DNA of 48,031 bases, from NCBI GenBank assembly GCA_000697055.1, contig JNDT01001339.1, positions 1 through 48,031 on the forward strand, in the 5' to 3' direction. Positions within the stretch are counted from its first letter, which is position 1; every line of letters starts with the position of its first letter. Below the pieces are notes generated by a model that was not told the DNA's origin, made no database searches, and saw only the letters and a list, made by a program, of their open reading frames with translations. Below are positions 24,277 through 35,480 of this stretch, in pieces. This DNA is from Saksenaea vasiformis B4078. Lineage: Eukaryota; Mucoromycota; Mucoromycetes; Mucorales; Saksenaeaceae. Made by a program: the position numbers and the translations under genes.

Positions 24277-27049
24277 TCGTAATGGGGTGGGTCGTGAATG
24301 GACTTGAAGGTTGTCAATATTATATAGAAAAAATCAATCGCATTGCCCTTGCCTTGTCGATGTTTTGCTGCACGGTAAGGGTCATTATCAAAAGGAGGAA
24401 CAGAGGCCATTGGAAGGAGAAAAAGAAAGAAACAAAAGAGAGAAGGCGTGTGTGTGTGTTTGTGTCTCTTTTTTTTTTTAAGAACTTAAAAGGGTTCTCC
24501 GGTCCTTTTTTGTAACCCCTTTTCGTCGTAACGGCAACCGCAGGGCTTATCAAAAAATAAAAATAAAAAAAAGAAGGTCGCGTAACACATAAATGCAGCC
24601 GGCACCGGTCACTACGACTCGTTAGTAGACAACATGAATGTTTGAACTGTAGTCATTCTTTTATTATTGTATGAATAAAGCAACGTTTTTCTCTTTTTTT
24701 TTTTTTGCTCCATTCAACTGGCATGTGCAGATTCCATAACACCCTGTTCATTTTCCCCTTACCGTTCCGTCCACCCCCCTTCAACTTCACTTCCCAGGAT
24801 CCCGTTTTTATCTCTTCATCTAGAAGAAACACAGAAAGTATTTCTGCATTTTCTATATACGGATTCTGGCTAGTCTTGTCAAACTCTGTGCACCCAAAGT
24901 ATTCCATTTTTTCTGTTTTTATCAAATTATGCGACATTATTTGAGCGTGATTCAGCACGAATTTCTTACTATGGGTGGTGTTACACTTGACAATTTCACT
25001 TGGTTATGACACGACATTATTCACCTTAGCTCTCCATTATCAAGCATCGCATCGTATCGCAGTATGACTGACAACATGTTGACCATGGTTTGCGGCAATT
25101 GGGTTCACTCCTTCACGGATGCAGACTGAAACTTTTTGTCCTGGTTAACCTTTAGCGGACTTACCATGTGTTCATATTTAACAAACATTCTTTCATCGGA
25201 CAATGAAACAGTATAAAAGCTTACAACTCTTGCACTCCGTCGTACAGCGAATTTAGACATGATCGATGATGACTCGGTAACTGCTCTGGATGACATCGTT
25301 ATCGAGGATATACACAACGCCTAACAAATTTTCCAAGATGGGTCCTGAATCAGCTTCAATGGCAGTGCTATTCTACCGGCACTTTTTAGGTAAGACAGAA
25401 GATTCTGGTCTCACAACACATGTGACATTTTCGATCAGATGCATTGTATATTCTGTGCCAATCATGTCCCTGCTAGAATATAGCGTGAAGAATGGTGAAG
25501 CCGCGCCACCTTCTTTGTGTCACCCTCTTTACCGCAACTCTTAAAAATATTGGATTTTGAAGAAACAATTGCTTCAGATCGGTATCAAACCAATTTTGCG
25601 TAGGAATATCCAAGGCTATTTGCGTTGGTTCATTGCAATAGCTTCCCCTGATGCACCAATAGGAACGCACGAATCAACTGTATTTAAAGGGACGCATAAA
25701 CCATTTTTTTCTCTTTCCCTCCACCTCTGTTTCCTCAGCAAAGCCTCCCCGCTACATACTGAGAGTAACTATACGCACAAAATGTTTTTGATCTATTGTT
25801 TAGGAATTTGATCGTAAAAGAATGCACACAACCGCTGCATAGACGCCGTCGACAACATTACCCAACCCCACCGAAATGGTGCAGGTTGTGGCACCCACAA
25901 CCGTATGGAGTTACCTTTGCGACAAGTAAACAAACATCCAAGATTTACTCCATTCACTGAGCACGAATAAATTATCAATGCAATCATATAGATCAGATGT
26001 CCATCGAGGGAGCAGGTCGATGTAAGCAGCAAATACATTGATTGCCAAGTATGTATTGCCACCAATGCTCCTCATGCGTGCAAAGCTGGCTCTTCGTGAG
26101 GCGCTGAATATATATCGATTAACTTTGAGACTGATTCAATAAACAATACATTGTCGATCGCCAATCCGAGACAGCAATAGCTGGCCCGCCTTTGGGAGAG
26201 CGATTTCTTGTCATGTTTGGATCCTTTCTCTTTAAAATAGTCTCACAGACACAGCATTTAGATTGATCCCATCCTCCCTTGTTCTCCTCGTTATCCCAAT
26301 CAGTTCACTTCCAACAGTTGAACTCCCGTTTGTCACGAAGTTCGAGACCATTACTTGCACACTGACGCGGCAGAAAAGTGCGTAGCTTTCTGTATGGCTG
26401 CGCGGTCGAGAAATGAGCGGAAGATCTAGGATCATAGGTCCTGATATTAATACCTACGCATCTCAAAAGGCGAGTGCATACAGCCATATTAGCTTAACGC
26501 ATGAATCATTTCAGTCAATCACTGTTCTTGAGCCATCCAAGGAACCAGAACTTCTCCAATGTAAGAGAAACGCACACGTTGCTGACAGAAGAACAAACAG
26601 TGCATGTATTCCAAGATCTCTCCTGATGTTCGTAACGCAGTTTTCCTGTTGCTAGCGATTTTGTTCAGCAATACCCTCTCCGGTCCACTCTTTGTGTTGT
26701 CCATCTGAAAGTCGCTCTGCGCTTAAACTACACTTAGACATAGAATTCTTTCAAGCCTCTCTGACGACCAGTGTAAACAGCACTGTATGCCTGGGTTAGA
26801 GTGTTGTCTAGATGCCACCGGTGGTCTGTAGAGCACCGCTTGCTATCGAGATCTTATACCTTCTCTACATGGCCAACCGTTGATCTCCTAGTTAGTGTTG
26901 TATAGGCGTAGAATCATGCTCTATGGACTGTAATCTTTGTTATGATAACTTTATGTCCTCTCATCACTGCTACTTTAAAGATTTGGAGTCCCGACGGCTG
27001 TCGGTCTGCAGCTGGCATCGACCCCTTATATACCACGAATGAAGGTATA
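24277..27049. other. Gene-poor accessory stretch left of LRR paralog 2
   Basis: 2.8 kb with no intact gene. It contains A/T homopolymers near 24554-24575, member A of the small dispersed family (25800-26130) and, at 26910-27049, the 3' flank shared with LRR paralog 1. Short open frames elsewhere have no recognisable domain. Confidence 0.5.
25800..26130 (-). repeat. Small dispersed coding-like family, member A (degenerate)
   Basis: Aligns on the minus strand with members B (34780-35480), C (42184-42650) and D (41770-42010). The shared core encodes a CxxKGNxxxLW-like segment followed by a GW-rich FRWGWV segment; in member A a stop interrupts the frame after that. The far side of the unit shares words such as GATTCAATAAACA with D. 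Orientation matches that of nearby LRR paralog 2. Confidence 0.5.
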
Positions 27050-29131
27050 CTATATGAATATGGCAACTTCTTTTGGCCAAGACACTTGACGCAGCTCCTG
27101 CGCTCTGTAGTCTCCGATCGAGTTACCACACAAGTACAAAGTGGTGAGAGTCGAGTTGGTCTTGAGAGCCTCAGCCAGGGACTGAGCTCCGTTGTCTCCG
27201 ATCGAGCTGTACCCCAAGTCCAAAGTTGTCAGAGTCGAGTCGGTCTTGAGAGCCTCTGACAATAGTCTAAAGTCCTTTGCTTCTATCCTTGCAGGCGCTA
27301 TCTCCATTGATAACTTGTGGAGGTGTCGTAGCCTTTTTGTCGATAGGCTGGGAAGATTAATGAGATCCCTTGGAAGGACGATGTGAATTATTTTCAGGTT
27401 GGGATGGTCGATGATGCGGACAAGGGCGCTGTATAGAGCGGATGATGGTAATAGTTTGCTACTCAGGCTTGGTCGAAATTCCTGGAGATCAAGTCGAAGA
27501 ATCCCTAATCTTGATTCCTTCAGTGCACTCCCTAGAGCTTCAAGTCGCTCGTCCTGCGCTCCAAATCCAGGCAGATGTCGAGCTCATAGACAGATCTGGC
27601 CCTCCTCAACTTGAAGTAGAACTGCTGTGCTAACGCTCTTGACTCAAGTTTCACTTTCACTAGACCATTGTTCTCATCAAATGAGCCACCAACTGCGTTG
27701 ACTGCGCGTCGGAACGCTTTGACTGCCGACATGTTATAATTCTCATGATAATGGTCGACACACACCCATTGGACGTGTCCCTCGTTTGTGACAATCTTGT
27801 ACAAATTTCCCAACACCTTGTTCCCATCAGTACCTTTCAAGAACATATCCAACTTGCGTAGATCAATGCCTTCCAATGCTTGGCTGTACTTGATCTGCTC
27901 TGCAACATCATTAACAGCTTTGTTGTTGCTCATAGAGTCCTTCCCGATAGATCCGCAATCGTGTGCCGACATGTTATCAATATACCCAATGACTTGATCC
28001 ACCCCAGGCTCGATGTTTTTCTGTAATTGCTTTAAAGCCGTAGTGGTCCGATCGATGAACATAGCACTGACCAGTTGAGACAAAGCCGGCATAACAACTC
28101 GCTGCGACAGTCATCCCGAACTTAAGCATTTTCAGGATTGTGAGGACATAGGAACCATACTGCTGAAAGAACTCGGAGGGTCGAGTGATCTCGTACCCTT
28201 CGTGCTTAGCAATGTGGATATGATGAGGGATCGTGGTCTTGCTATTGATTGACTTTGTATGTTCTCCGCACTCGCACAAAAAGTAGAGGCGGAACTTGTT
28301 TGACAAAGGATTGAGGTGATCCCATCCTGAAGGGTCCTCCGGAAGTACAACGAACAGACGAGGGATGGGGTACTCGTGGAGTTTGTAGGTCTGAGTGAGC
28401 ACCGATTGGACACGATTTTGAAGCACAGCCAGTTGCTCAAGAGTTTGAATCTGAAGCAGCATCTCTGCTTCTTGATCTTTCGCTTCAGTGACCTTGGATT
28501 CAACTTCCTCCATTTTCTTCAACAATAAATCAGCCTTGGGATCATCCCCAGTAGTAGTCGTTTGTGGATTGCTAACAGGCGTTTTTGCTGATGGCGGGGC
28601 GACTTGGAGATCATCGATGGTGTCTTCGGTTGCAGTGTCAGGGGAGCCCAGGCACGACTTCCCCATCGAAATTTCAACAGAAATGCGCTCACAAGCAGTG
28701 GACAAGACAACATCCAGAATAACATCAGGAACGTGCTTGATGCGGTATGGAACTGCCCTAGAAGATATGTTACGGTAAACCAAAACACGTGGTCAGAGTG
28801 ATATTTCTTCGCTGCCTCACTGTCAACACTTCTTCTGGTTTTACCTCATGCCACTAGGATCCCTCACTATAGTAACATTAGTTCCACCATTCTCGATATG
28901 TTTGACCCCAGGGAAGACTTGCTTGATATCCTCCCAATAAATAATATTCTCTCCACAAGCATTATGGATATGGATTCTCTTGACCTCCATTGTCCCAAGT
29001 AAACGGAACGATTGTGTTCCTTTCATTGCTGCGCAGGATGGTTTTAAGATAACGGGAAAACAAGTCTTTGTGTGGGAAAAATAGCAAACTTGCGAGCACT
29101 GAAGCAAGAAGAAGAGAGAAAAAAGAAACAA
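27027..29131 (-). other. Extent of LRR paralog 2 homology
   Basis: Homology with paralogs 1 and 3 continues past both ends of the reading frame. On the 5' side (29027-29240) all three copies share a leader block. On the 3' side, flanking DNA down to about 26910 resembles the 3' flank of paralog 1. The whole unit, and not just the coding part, was therefore duplicated. Confidence 0.5.
27050..29026 (-). pseudogene. LRR receptor-like protein, paralog 2, truncated and with two compensating indels
   Basis: Exon 1 is 29026-28845, the intron 28844-28758 and exon 2 begins at 28757; exon 1 has exactly the same length (182) and phase as in the other paralogs. It carries the same N-terminal module (IIYWEDIKQVFPGVKHIEN) and the middle domain (LHEYPIPRLFVVLPEDPSGW). 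One extra base near 28101 shifts the frame inside the GMTVA segment. One missing base near 27541 restores the original frame. After that only two to three LRR units remain (TLDLGYSSIGDNGAQSLAEAL) before a stop, against about eleven in paralog 3. There is no long coiled coil. It is probably a decaying copy. Confidence 0.75.
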
Positions 29132-29240
29132 CTTGTGGGTGTCTCAGCCTAAGTCTCGCGACGGGTAGATGTTGCTTGGACTTGGTCTTGTTTGGCCCGG
29201 GATTTGTTTGGGTTGGGCTGAACCTTGTTACTTAACGTGA
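29027..29240 (-). promoter_or_regulatory. Conserved 5' block of LRR paralog 2
   Basis: Reverse-strand counterpart of 994-1220 and 37571-37801. It contains the same CACGTTAAGTAACAAGG start, TTCAGCCCAA words and a GCTCGCAAG word before the ATG, so the leader architecture is retained even in this broken copy. Confidence 0.55.
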
Positions 29241-29261
29241 AGGGAAACTGTCGGACAAGAA

Positions 29262-29950
29262 AAAAGAATGGCTGCGTATAAGCACTGCTCCGAAGTTATT
29301 ATTGATCTAAGCAGAGCATTGTTTTCCCTCCATATTTTTTTTCTTCATTTCCTCGTTTATCAACTGTATCATGCACAAAAAGATATCGGAAAAACAATAT
29401 TGTTGTATTGGTAGGTTAGCTTGGGACAGTAGACGGATAAAATCCTTTGAGACTGTTGGCTATCTTTATTTCAATTAGGTTGTCTGCCTATTTATATGAT
29501 TCAGTCTTTTAGCGGAAATAAGGATTAGTGAACGTTCTTCTCGGTATTAGGTGTGGATTATGGAAGGGATCAATTACTGTGATGACACAGTGCTACCTTG
29601 TTGTACCGAACTCGATGATAAGTCTAAGTTATAGATGATAGGGTTCAGTTGGTGTTCCGGTGGAGAAGTTCACCGTATATGGAAACACGATTAATCCCGA
29701 TCTCTCCTGTTATGGAACACAATTGTATAGGATGGGCATTACAACTGTCGGCGTATACCACAGATATATCAAGCATCTCTCATACAGAACTTTAGCAAAC
29801 GCGATCCAGTGGGAAATGTTGTCAAACATGCCAAACAAACACGCTTCAAAACTACAACTCTAGAAATAGCGAGCTCAAGCAATGGTATAAGGAAAGGTTC
29901 TTTCTAGGGACAGAGGATATGATTATAAGAGAGAGGCTCCACTTTTCCAT
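29262..29950. repeat. Inverted duplication partner of 37232-37550
   Basis: The DNA upstream of paralog 2 matches the reverse complement of the DNA upstream of paralog 3. 29300-29395 pairs with about 37430-37520, and 29767-29950 pairs with about 37237-37420 (shared words CTCTAGAAATA, CAAGCAATGG, GGACAGAGGA-like). About 370 bases at 29398-29767 have no counterpart in the other copy. Confidence 0.65.
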
Positions 29951-30965
29951 GCAAAATATAGCAAGAAGCAGATCACTCAAATCGTTCCCATTTTGGCAGC
30001 GAAACCACTTCATCTGATGCGAACAAGCTAAAAACAACATGGGGCATTGCACGTTAATCGTCATCTTGAGAATCGGAAAAAACTTCTTATGTATGGCGCA
30101 CTAGAGTTGTACCCAACAAGTTCCTGCTCGAGTCTGCAAAGCATTTAGTGAGATGCAAACTTATCGCACCAAGGAACTAGCAGGTTAATTCTGTAGAGAA
30201 GATCAATTAGCATAAAGTTAACTCGTTATTTCCCTGAAATAGTTTTCAAGCTTTTTTCTTTCCTTCCAAAGGCTGCATTTCTAAGCAGAGCCAACCTACG
30301 ATTGAAACACAGAAATGGGTACGGGTGCAGATATAGCCGTATGAATCCATGTCTGGTACGCACAAAGTGCGCCTGTATTTTTTTTTTCAAAGGTAGGACG
30401 TGCAAGTAAATGTAGAGCCTTAGCTTGAAGCTAAAGCCGTCTAGAAAACGTTTTGCTCCTATAGCTACTATCCAACGCAACAGTCATGATAATGGTGGTG
30501 ATTTGGTTGGCATCCTTGATAAGCTCCAGCGATACTCAACAAAGGATACTTTTATTTACGTGGCAGTTACATTAAAATATCAAGAGCATCGCAATGGAGA
30601 ACTGCAAAGGGACGACCTGAAGAAAAGGCCACGAAAGGATACTGTAAAAGGTGCTGGAAAGACGCCTATGGAAAGGGAATGGATGCCTGAGCAGCTGATG
30701 AATAAATAAAGTGATTCACGGCAAGAATATCGATATATTGTAGATCAGGCATCAACGAATAAATTTCGATCGCTGCTATAGCTGGACTTTAAATAGCAAA
30801 AGTTGAACATTGTTGATCGCAACTCGGGCGCACCATACAAATGTGCTTTTTCTCATGTCAAACCACAGGGTACTAACCCCGTGAATGTTTATTTCGTTAT
30901 TGACATGATCATAGCACAAAGGATATACGAACAAATAATCTTTTTACAGAATCTTACCATTCGAT
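29951..30965. other. Spacer left of RAE1
   Basis: No supported gene. A 94-codon plus-strand frame at 30425-30709 is basic and charged but has no recognisable domain and no splice context; it may be a relic of mobile DNA. The last part holds the 3' flank of RAE1. Confidence 0.45.
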
Positions 30966-32299
30966 CTATCGTTTGCCCTTGGTTGATCTCGGCTTGATAT
31001 CCTCGTCACGGGTTGCATGTAAGAATACTTTGTTTGGACCGCTGCTTGTTGCAAATTTATATCCCTATCATTTAACTTAGTCATGACGTTCCGCAATTTC
31101 CCCACTTACCTTTGTCCAATCGTAACTCACCGCGTAGGCAAAGATATTACCGGTCCTATTGAAAGCGGTGGCAGCGATTGTTCCTCCCATATTTGGGAAA
31201 GACTTTAATCGCTGCTTCGAATCCTTGTCCCAGAAACTGATAGTTCCGTCCGCACCAGCGGTCGCAAAAGTACCATAAACTGGATGGAAAGCAATAGCAT
31301 TGACTGCGTAGATGTTCTTCGATTCATCACGATGGCACTTGAAAGAAAAGCTTTTTCTATACAAACCATCAGACGAGGCTACAGATAATTGTTTCTCAAA
31401 TTACTTACGCTTGGTCACTGTCGGCAACATACTGAATACCAACACGACCTTCGATAGAGCCGATAGCATAGCCTTTGCTGTCTGTGAATGTCGACACTAC
31501 ACGTGTCTGCCATTTGAGGGGAGATATCGTTTGCTAATATAAACAAAAACATGTAGGTAAGCAGCCATTTACAAAGCCTTTTATCTTTTCTTACCTTGAA
31601 AATCGTGGTTGGTGAATTCAAGTCAAACAGCAACACATGTCGATCAGCGGTGGCAGCAACCAACAAATTTCCTGTTGTATCCATCGAAAAACATCTTTCT
31701 GGTAACGCAACACTGCCGATCGGCGTAGGTGTCCTTAAATCCCAGTATTTGATGGTTTTATCCCAACTACCCGTAGCTAATATTTGCTGGCTTTGATCCA
31801 GGAACTTGACACATTTGATCGGCTCTGCATGCTCAGCAATCTGCGTAGACTGCCCTGTCTCGACGCTATACATGCGTGCAGCCTTGTCAGCTCCTCCAGA
31901 CACAATTTTGGTTCCATCCTAAATATGCTAGATCAACGCTTTTCCCCACGTATTGTAATCTTTACCTTGCTCCAGGTCACGCATAACGCGGGTCCTTCGT
32001 GGCTGTAAGCAGCTTGAGGAACGGTATTTCCAGTGGGTTGGACCTCATATATTCTTATCTATGAAAAACTTTCAATTTCGTCTGCACTTGTTTGATCTGC
32101 ATCGCAGATAATCGGGAGCGACGGTTACCTGATTATCCCATGACGACACCGCTAAAAAGTCGTTTTGCGAAGAAAATGCCAGACCGGAAATACCATCGGT
32201 GGGTGGAGATGTAAGCTAAAGTGAAGCGGAATAGATAGTGAGATCGGACACCACCTCATCATAACTCACCTCAAAATCTTTGGCTTGTAATGTGTTCAT
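30966..32299 (-). CDS. RAE1: mRNA export factor Rae1 / Gle2 (WD40 propeller)
   Basis: Nuclear-pore-associated WD40 protein that binds Nup98-type GLEBS motifs and works in mRNA export. Minus-strand exons are 32299-32270, 32215-32129, 32058-31966, 31918-31595, 31533-31409, 31356-31110, then a last exon near 31044-30966. The first six are in phase and give 302 aa. Signature segments are FLAVSSWDNQIRIYEVQ, ALCVTWSKDGTKIVSGGADK, ILATGSWDKTIKYWDLR, and FKCHRDESKNIYAVNAIAFHPVYG ending NIFAYAVSYDWTK. The last exon, by similarity, encodes NKVFLHATRDED and KPRSTKGKR, but its phase does not match the preceding GTAAGT donor. Spliced as read, it would end in about 12 unrelated residues. One indel or a missed mini-exon would reconcile it. 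Confidence 0.9.
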
Positions 32300-33535
32300 C
32301 GACGAGACGCTTAAATGAGTTGATCGCGAAAGTGGAGCGGCTCAGTCACAATGACCGATTTTCTGGCTCAGGATTCCGGTCAGCCGTAGCGAAGTCACGA
32401 ATATCCAAGCGTCAGCCATTTGTCACGCAGTTTGTGCAGATCTGTTAGACACGGGTATGTCTTATTTCGTGAATAGCCTTTGACCGATGAACCTTAATAT
32501 CAAAGATGTAACTGGCGTGGGATGGACTGGGATAGACTTTTCGATATGTAAATGACTTGTCACACGTAAAATATTCCTTTTAGGAGCCTTACCAAATTTC
32601 TCGGCTCAGAAATCAATAAGGATAGGGTCGTTTCGCTGGATATGTGCTTGTGCAAGGTATGGCTTTTAAGAAATCTAAACAAAATGGGAACAACAAACCT
32701 AAGAAAACAAATAGAACGTACTGAATGGGTTACAGCACGCTGGCGGCGAGATGCACACAGTGTTTCAAAGTCTCTCTTTGTCGTTTAGCTCGAGAAAATT
32801 TGTCTCGAGAAAGGGGAAATTTTATAACAGAAAATATTAAATAAAATGCGACAATTTCGACCGCCAGCGCTTTAAATGAACGCAAAAAAAAATCTAAGTA
32901 ACTGTACTGGCTTCTCTCAGTCGCCTTGTGGTGAAGCGATCATGCAAAACCGAATGATATGTCAGACCATCGTTGATTTGGGCACCTTTGAGCGAACATC
33001 AAAGAACTCATAATAGCATAGGAGATGTCGATGAATGGGGAAGGAAGAGCGTGACACCTAGTCCGTGTATGGGGGTCAGAGACAGGTCGATACAGATGAG
33101 GTGCAACTAGAAAAAAGAATTCTCCACTTGGCGATTAATCTGCCTGTGAGATATTCTTTTAGGGCCTCCTTGATGGTGATGAAGCAGTTACGGTGCGTAT
33201 TTATACAATATGAACTGATCTGCTGAAGGAAGTGCGAGGCTCCCTCCCAATCAAAGAACGGCAGTTCACTGTGCAAGCATTTTGAAATGTCTCTAGAGTG
33301 ACTGAATCAATCAGGATGGATTTGAGACAGTTAGCTACATGTCATACTGGTTCTGCGCTGAAAATCACTTCTTCTGAGTCTCACTCTAGATGGTTTTTAT
33401 CTTTTAATTGGAGTGCTGGCATAGTCTAATGTCTCAAATAGTATATATAATTGATTATGTGCATGTAAGACTGATTGAGGAAAATCAGATTCTTTATTTC
33501 ACTGAGGTTGAACTATAAGGAAGAACGGTACATCA
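32300..33535. other. Spacer between RAE1 and the secreted-protein gene
   Basis: 1.2 kb with short frames only. It includes the RAE1 promoter (just right of 32299) and the 3' flank of the secreted-protein gene. No repeat or RNA gene is recognisable. Confidence 0.5.
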
Positions 33536-34075
33536 TTACAGCCAAGAGTAACCAGTATAACATTTTCCGCCATTTTTGGAAATTTGTGCACTGATTTGCT
33601 TCCTATACCATTTTACATAGCACTTGAGCTTCAGGACCTTGCAGGTAGCCACCTGAGGCACCACGTAGCATAGGTTTCCTCTGTCATATGGTGCATCTCT
33701 GACATTAGTACCCTCTACAAAGCGGACAATTGAGTTCTTGCGCTGCCTGTCTTCGTTTTGTACTGGGTGAGGCACAAAAAACAGTCTCTTATCCGTCGGA
33801 TTCTGAGGATCTTGTATACAAGCAACATCGCCTACTTTTTCGCCATATCCAGTGCCTTTCTTCAGTTCGCCTATTTTTTCATCATTCATCGAAAGGATGT
33901 TCCAGTTCTTGTTGAAATCGATTTGCACGTTGTCTGTTTTCGTATTAAACGATTTCCATACGTATATTCCTACTCCTCCTAGTTGAGCGCCACCAACAAT
34001 ATGTATGGGAGCAAGGGCAGCGGTCATTGTAGATAATAAAAGGAATACCAGACCACGTAAAGTGGATTTCGCCAT
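33536..34075 (-). CDS. Small secreted Cys-containing protein (unknown family)
   Basis: A single 179-codon open frame on the minus strand starting at a good ATG (34075-34073). Residues 1-21 form a signal peptide (GLVFLLLSTMTAALA). The ~158-residue mature part contains five cysteines, four of them in the last ~45 residues (NLCYVV, ATCKVL, LKCYVK, GKCYTG), and no membrane helix. A TATA box lies 56 bases upstream. It is intronless, unlike most genes here, and sits at the edge of the repeat-rich region. I do not recognise the family. Size, secretion signal and cysteines would fit an effector-like or cell-surface protein, but that is inference only. Confidence 0.65.
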   Translation of the reverse strand: MAKSTLRGLVFLLLSTMTAALAPIHIVGGAQLGGVGIYVWKSFNTKTDNVQIDFNKNWNILSMNDEKIGELKKGTGYGEKVGDVACIQDPQNPTDKRLFFVPHPVQNEDRQRKNSIVRFVEGTNVRDAPYDRGNLCYVVPQVATCKVLKLKCYVKWYRKQISAQISKNGGKCYTGYSWL

Positions 34076-34130
34076 AGTGATGATGTTGCTTGAAGTGTTG
34101 CATGAATGGATAGAACAAAGTTATGGATTG

Positions 34131-34140
34131 CTTATTTATA
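34131..34140 (-). promoter_or_regulatory. TATA box of the secreted-protein gene
   Basis: On the minus strand ATATAAATAA, about 56 bases before the ATG at 34075, a normal position for a fungal TATA element. Confidence 0.6.
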
Positions 34141-34779
34141 TGTATTTAGCAACGTACATATCTCATCCTAAAATCTGACCTTGCACTGTATTTTCACCCC
34201 CCTTCGTCATAACTGGAAAGGAATACGATGCAAAACGCCCACTTCTCGAGAAGAAGACGCTTTTTCAGAGTCAGCATTTACCATCCTAGAGTAACTCCAT
34301 GCATTTTCTAAACGTTAACCATCTTTCGGCTGTAACCGCCTTTATAGAACTGATACAATGTTTACCTGCAATGTCAGTGCAGCTCTAATTTAACGGCGCT
34401 TACCGATTAAGTTGCCAACTTTTTTTCTTTGGGGTGGGGGTGTGGTTTTCAGCGGCAATGAAAGCGCTTATGAAATTCACACATGGCGCGCAGGAAAAAG
34501 TCCTGCACTGCATCTAGAAAAATATACAATATGTAGCATGCTAGTTTGCTTGGTGGCTGCTCCGAAATGAGTTAATCTGTGGCATACTTTGCAGTCGGAT
34601 ATTGAAGGTTAGGATGCGTTTTGTGTGGCGCCAAAGTGCGTCCACGGGCGAAAATCATTCCCTCCGTTTTTGATACGATACAACTTTCTCTACATAATTT
34701 GACCGTTACATATCCAGACACGACGTAATTCTATCAGCAATCAAATATGATAGGAAGGTTTTCTTCACAGTACGACATT

Positions 34780-35480
34780 ATAATCTACGGTGTGAAAACA
34801 GATCAGAACTTTGAATAGCGGAATCGTCATGTCTGGAGATATCTTATGAGCAGCTGTTCAGAAAACCATAAAAAGATCGGGTGAGTATGGTATAAGAACG
34901 TAAAAGACCATGAGTAGGAAGATTATAGTAGCTGCCAGAACGATCCGACTTGTCATAGAGGGTAGCATCTGCTAAAACGAGCATGCCACTTTGATCAAGG
35001 AAGTAGATGGCCGTTCTATGGTAGCCATCACCATGCGAAATCGGGATTCAATAGGGTATGATTTGACTAAAGCCGGATTGGGTTTGCCTAATTTTCCCTA
35101 ACAAAAAATAATCCTATCGAATCCCAGTCACCAGGATTCGGTAGGATCTAAAAGGATGCAGAATAGTTAAAGCAAATTTACCTAGCAAAATTCAGCGGGA
35201 TTTGATAGGATTATTTTTTGTTAGGGAAACTTAGGCAAAACCAATCCGGCTTAGTCAAATCGAATCCTACTCAATCTCATTTCCCATGGTGCATAGACCA
35301 TACCGCCCAACCCAACCGTAATGATGCGAGTGCGATACCCGCGAACGCTAGAGTTACCCTTCGGGGGTGGTTGGCAAATAAACTGATATTGAAATATATC
35401 ATGCCTGAATGGCTGCTACTCCATAGATCTTGTGTCTATCGGAGGATCAACGTAATGTAAGTAAAGTGTGGATCGCCATC
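34780..35480 (-). repeat. Small dispersed coding-like family, member B, split by a MITE
   Basis: Aligns with member C on both sides of the inserted element. The downstream half on the minus strand encodes DQSGMLVLADATLYDKSD..., close to member C's NQSGTRVSADVTLYDTSD. The other half encodes CQPPPKGN and a GLGGMVYA segment that pairs with C's HLPKGN and GWVGDMVYG. A CTACGGTGTGAAAAC word ends the unit, as in C. The insertion breaks the frame. Confidence 0.6.
35029..35291. mobile_element. Non-autonomous CACTA-like inverted-repeat element (263 bases)
   Basis: Starts CACCATGCGAAAT and ends ATTTCCCATGGTG. The arms pair over ~85 bases with few mismatches (shared GATTTGACTAA, AGCCGGATTGG, TTCCCTAACAAAAAATAATC). 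It is flanked by a direct CAT on each side (35026-35028 and 35292-35294), a 3-base target duplication. Member C of the host family lacks the element at the matching place. A CAC(T/C) terminus and 3-base duplication are the hallmarks of CACTA (EnSpm/CMC) transposons. No transposase is encoded. Confidence 0.85.

Noticed and set aside
30425..30709. 94-codon basic frame left of RAE1
   Set aside because: No recognisable domain, no promoter or splice context; kept only as a possible relic in the spacer entry.
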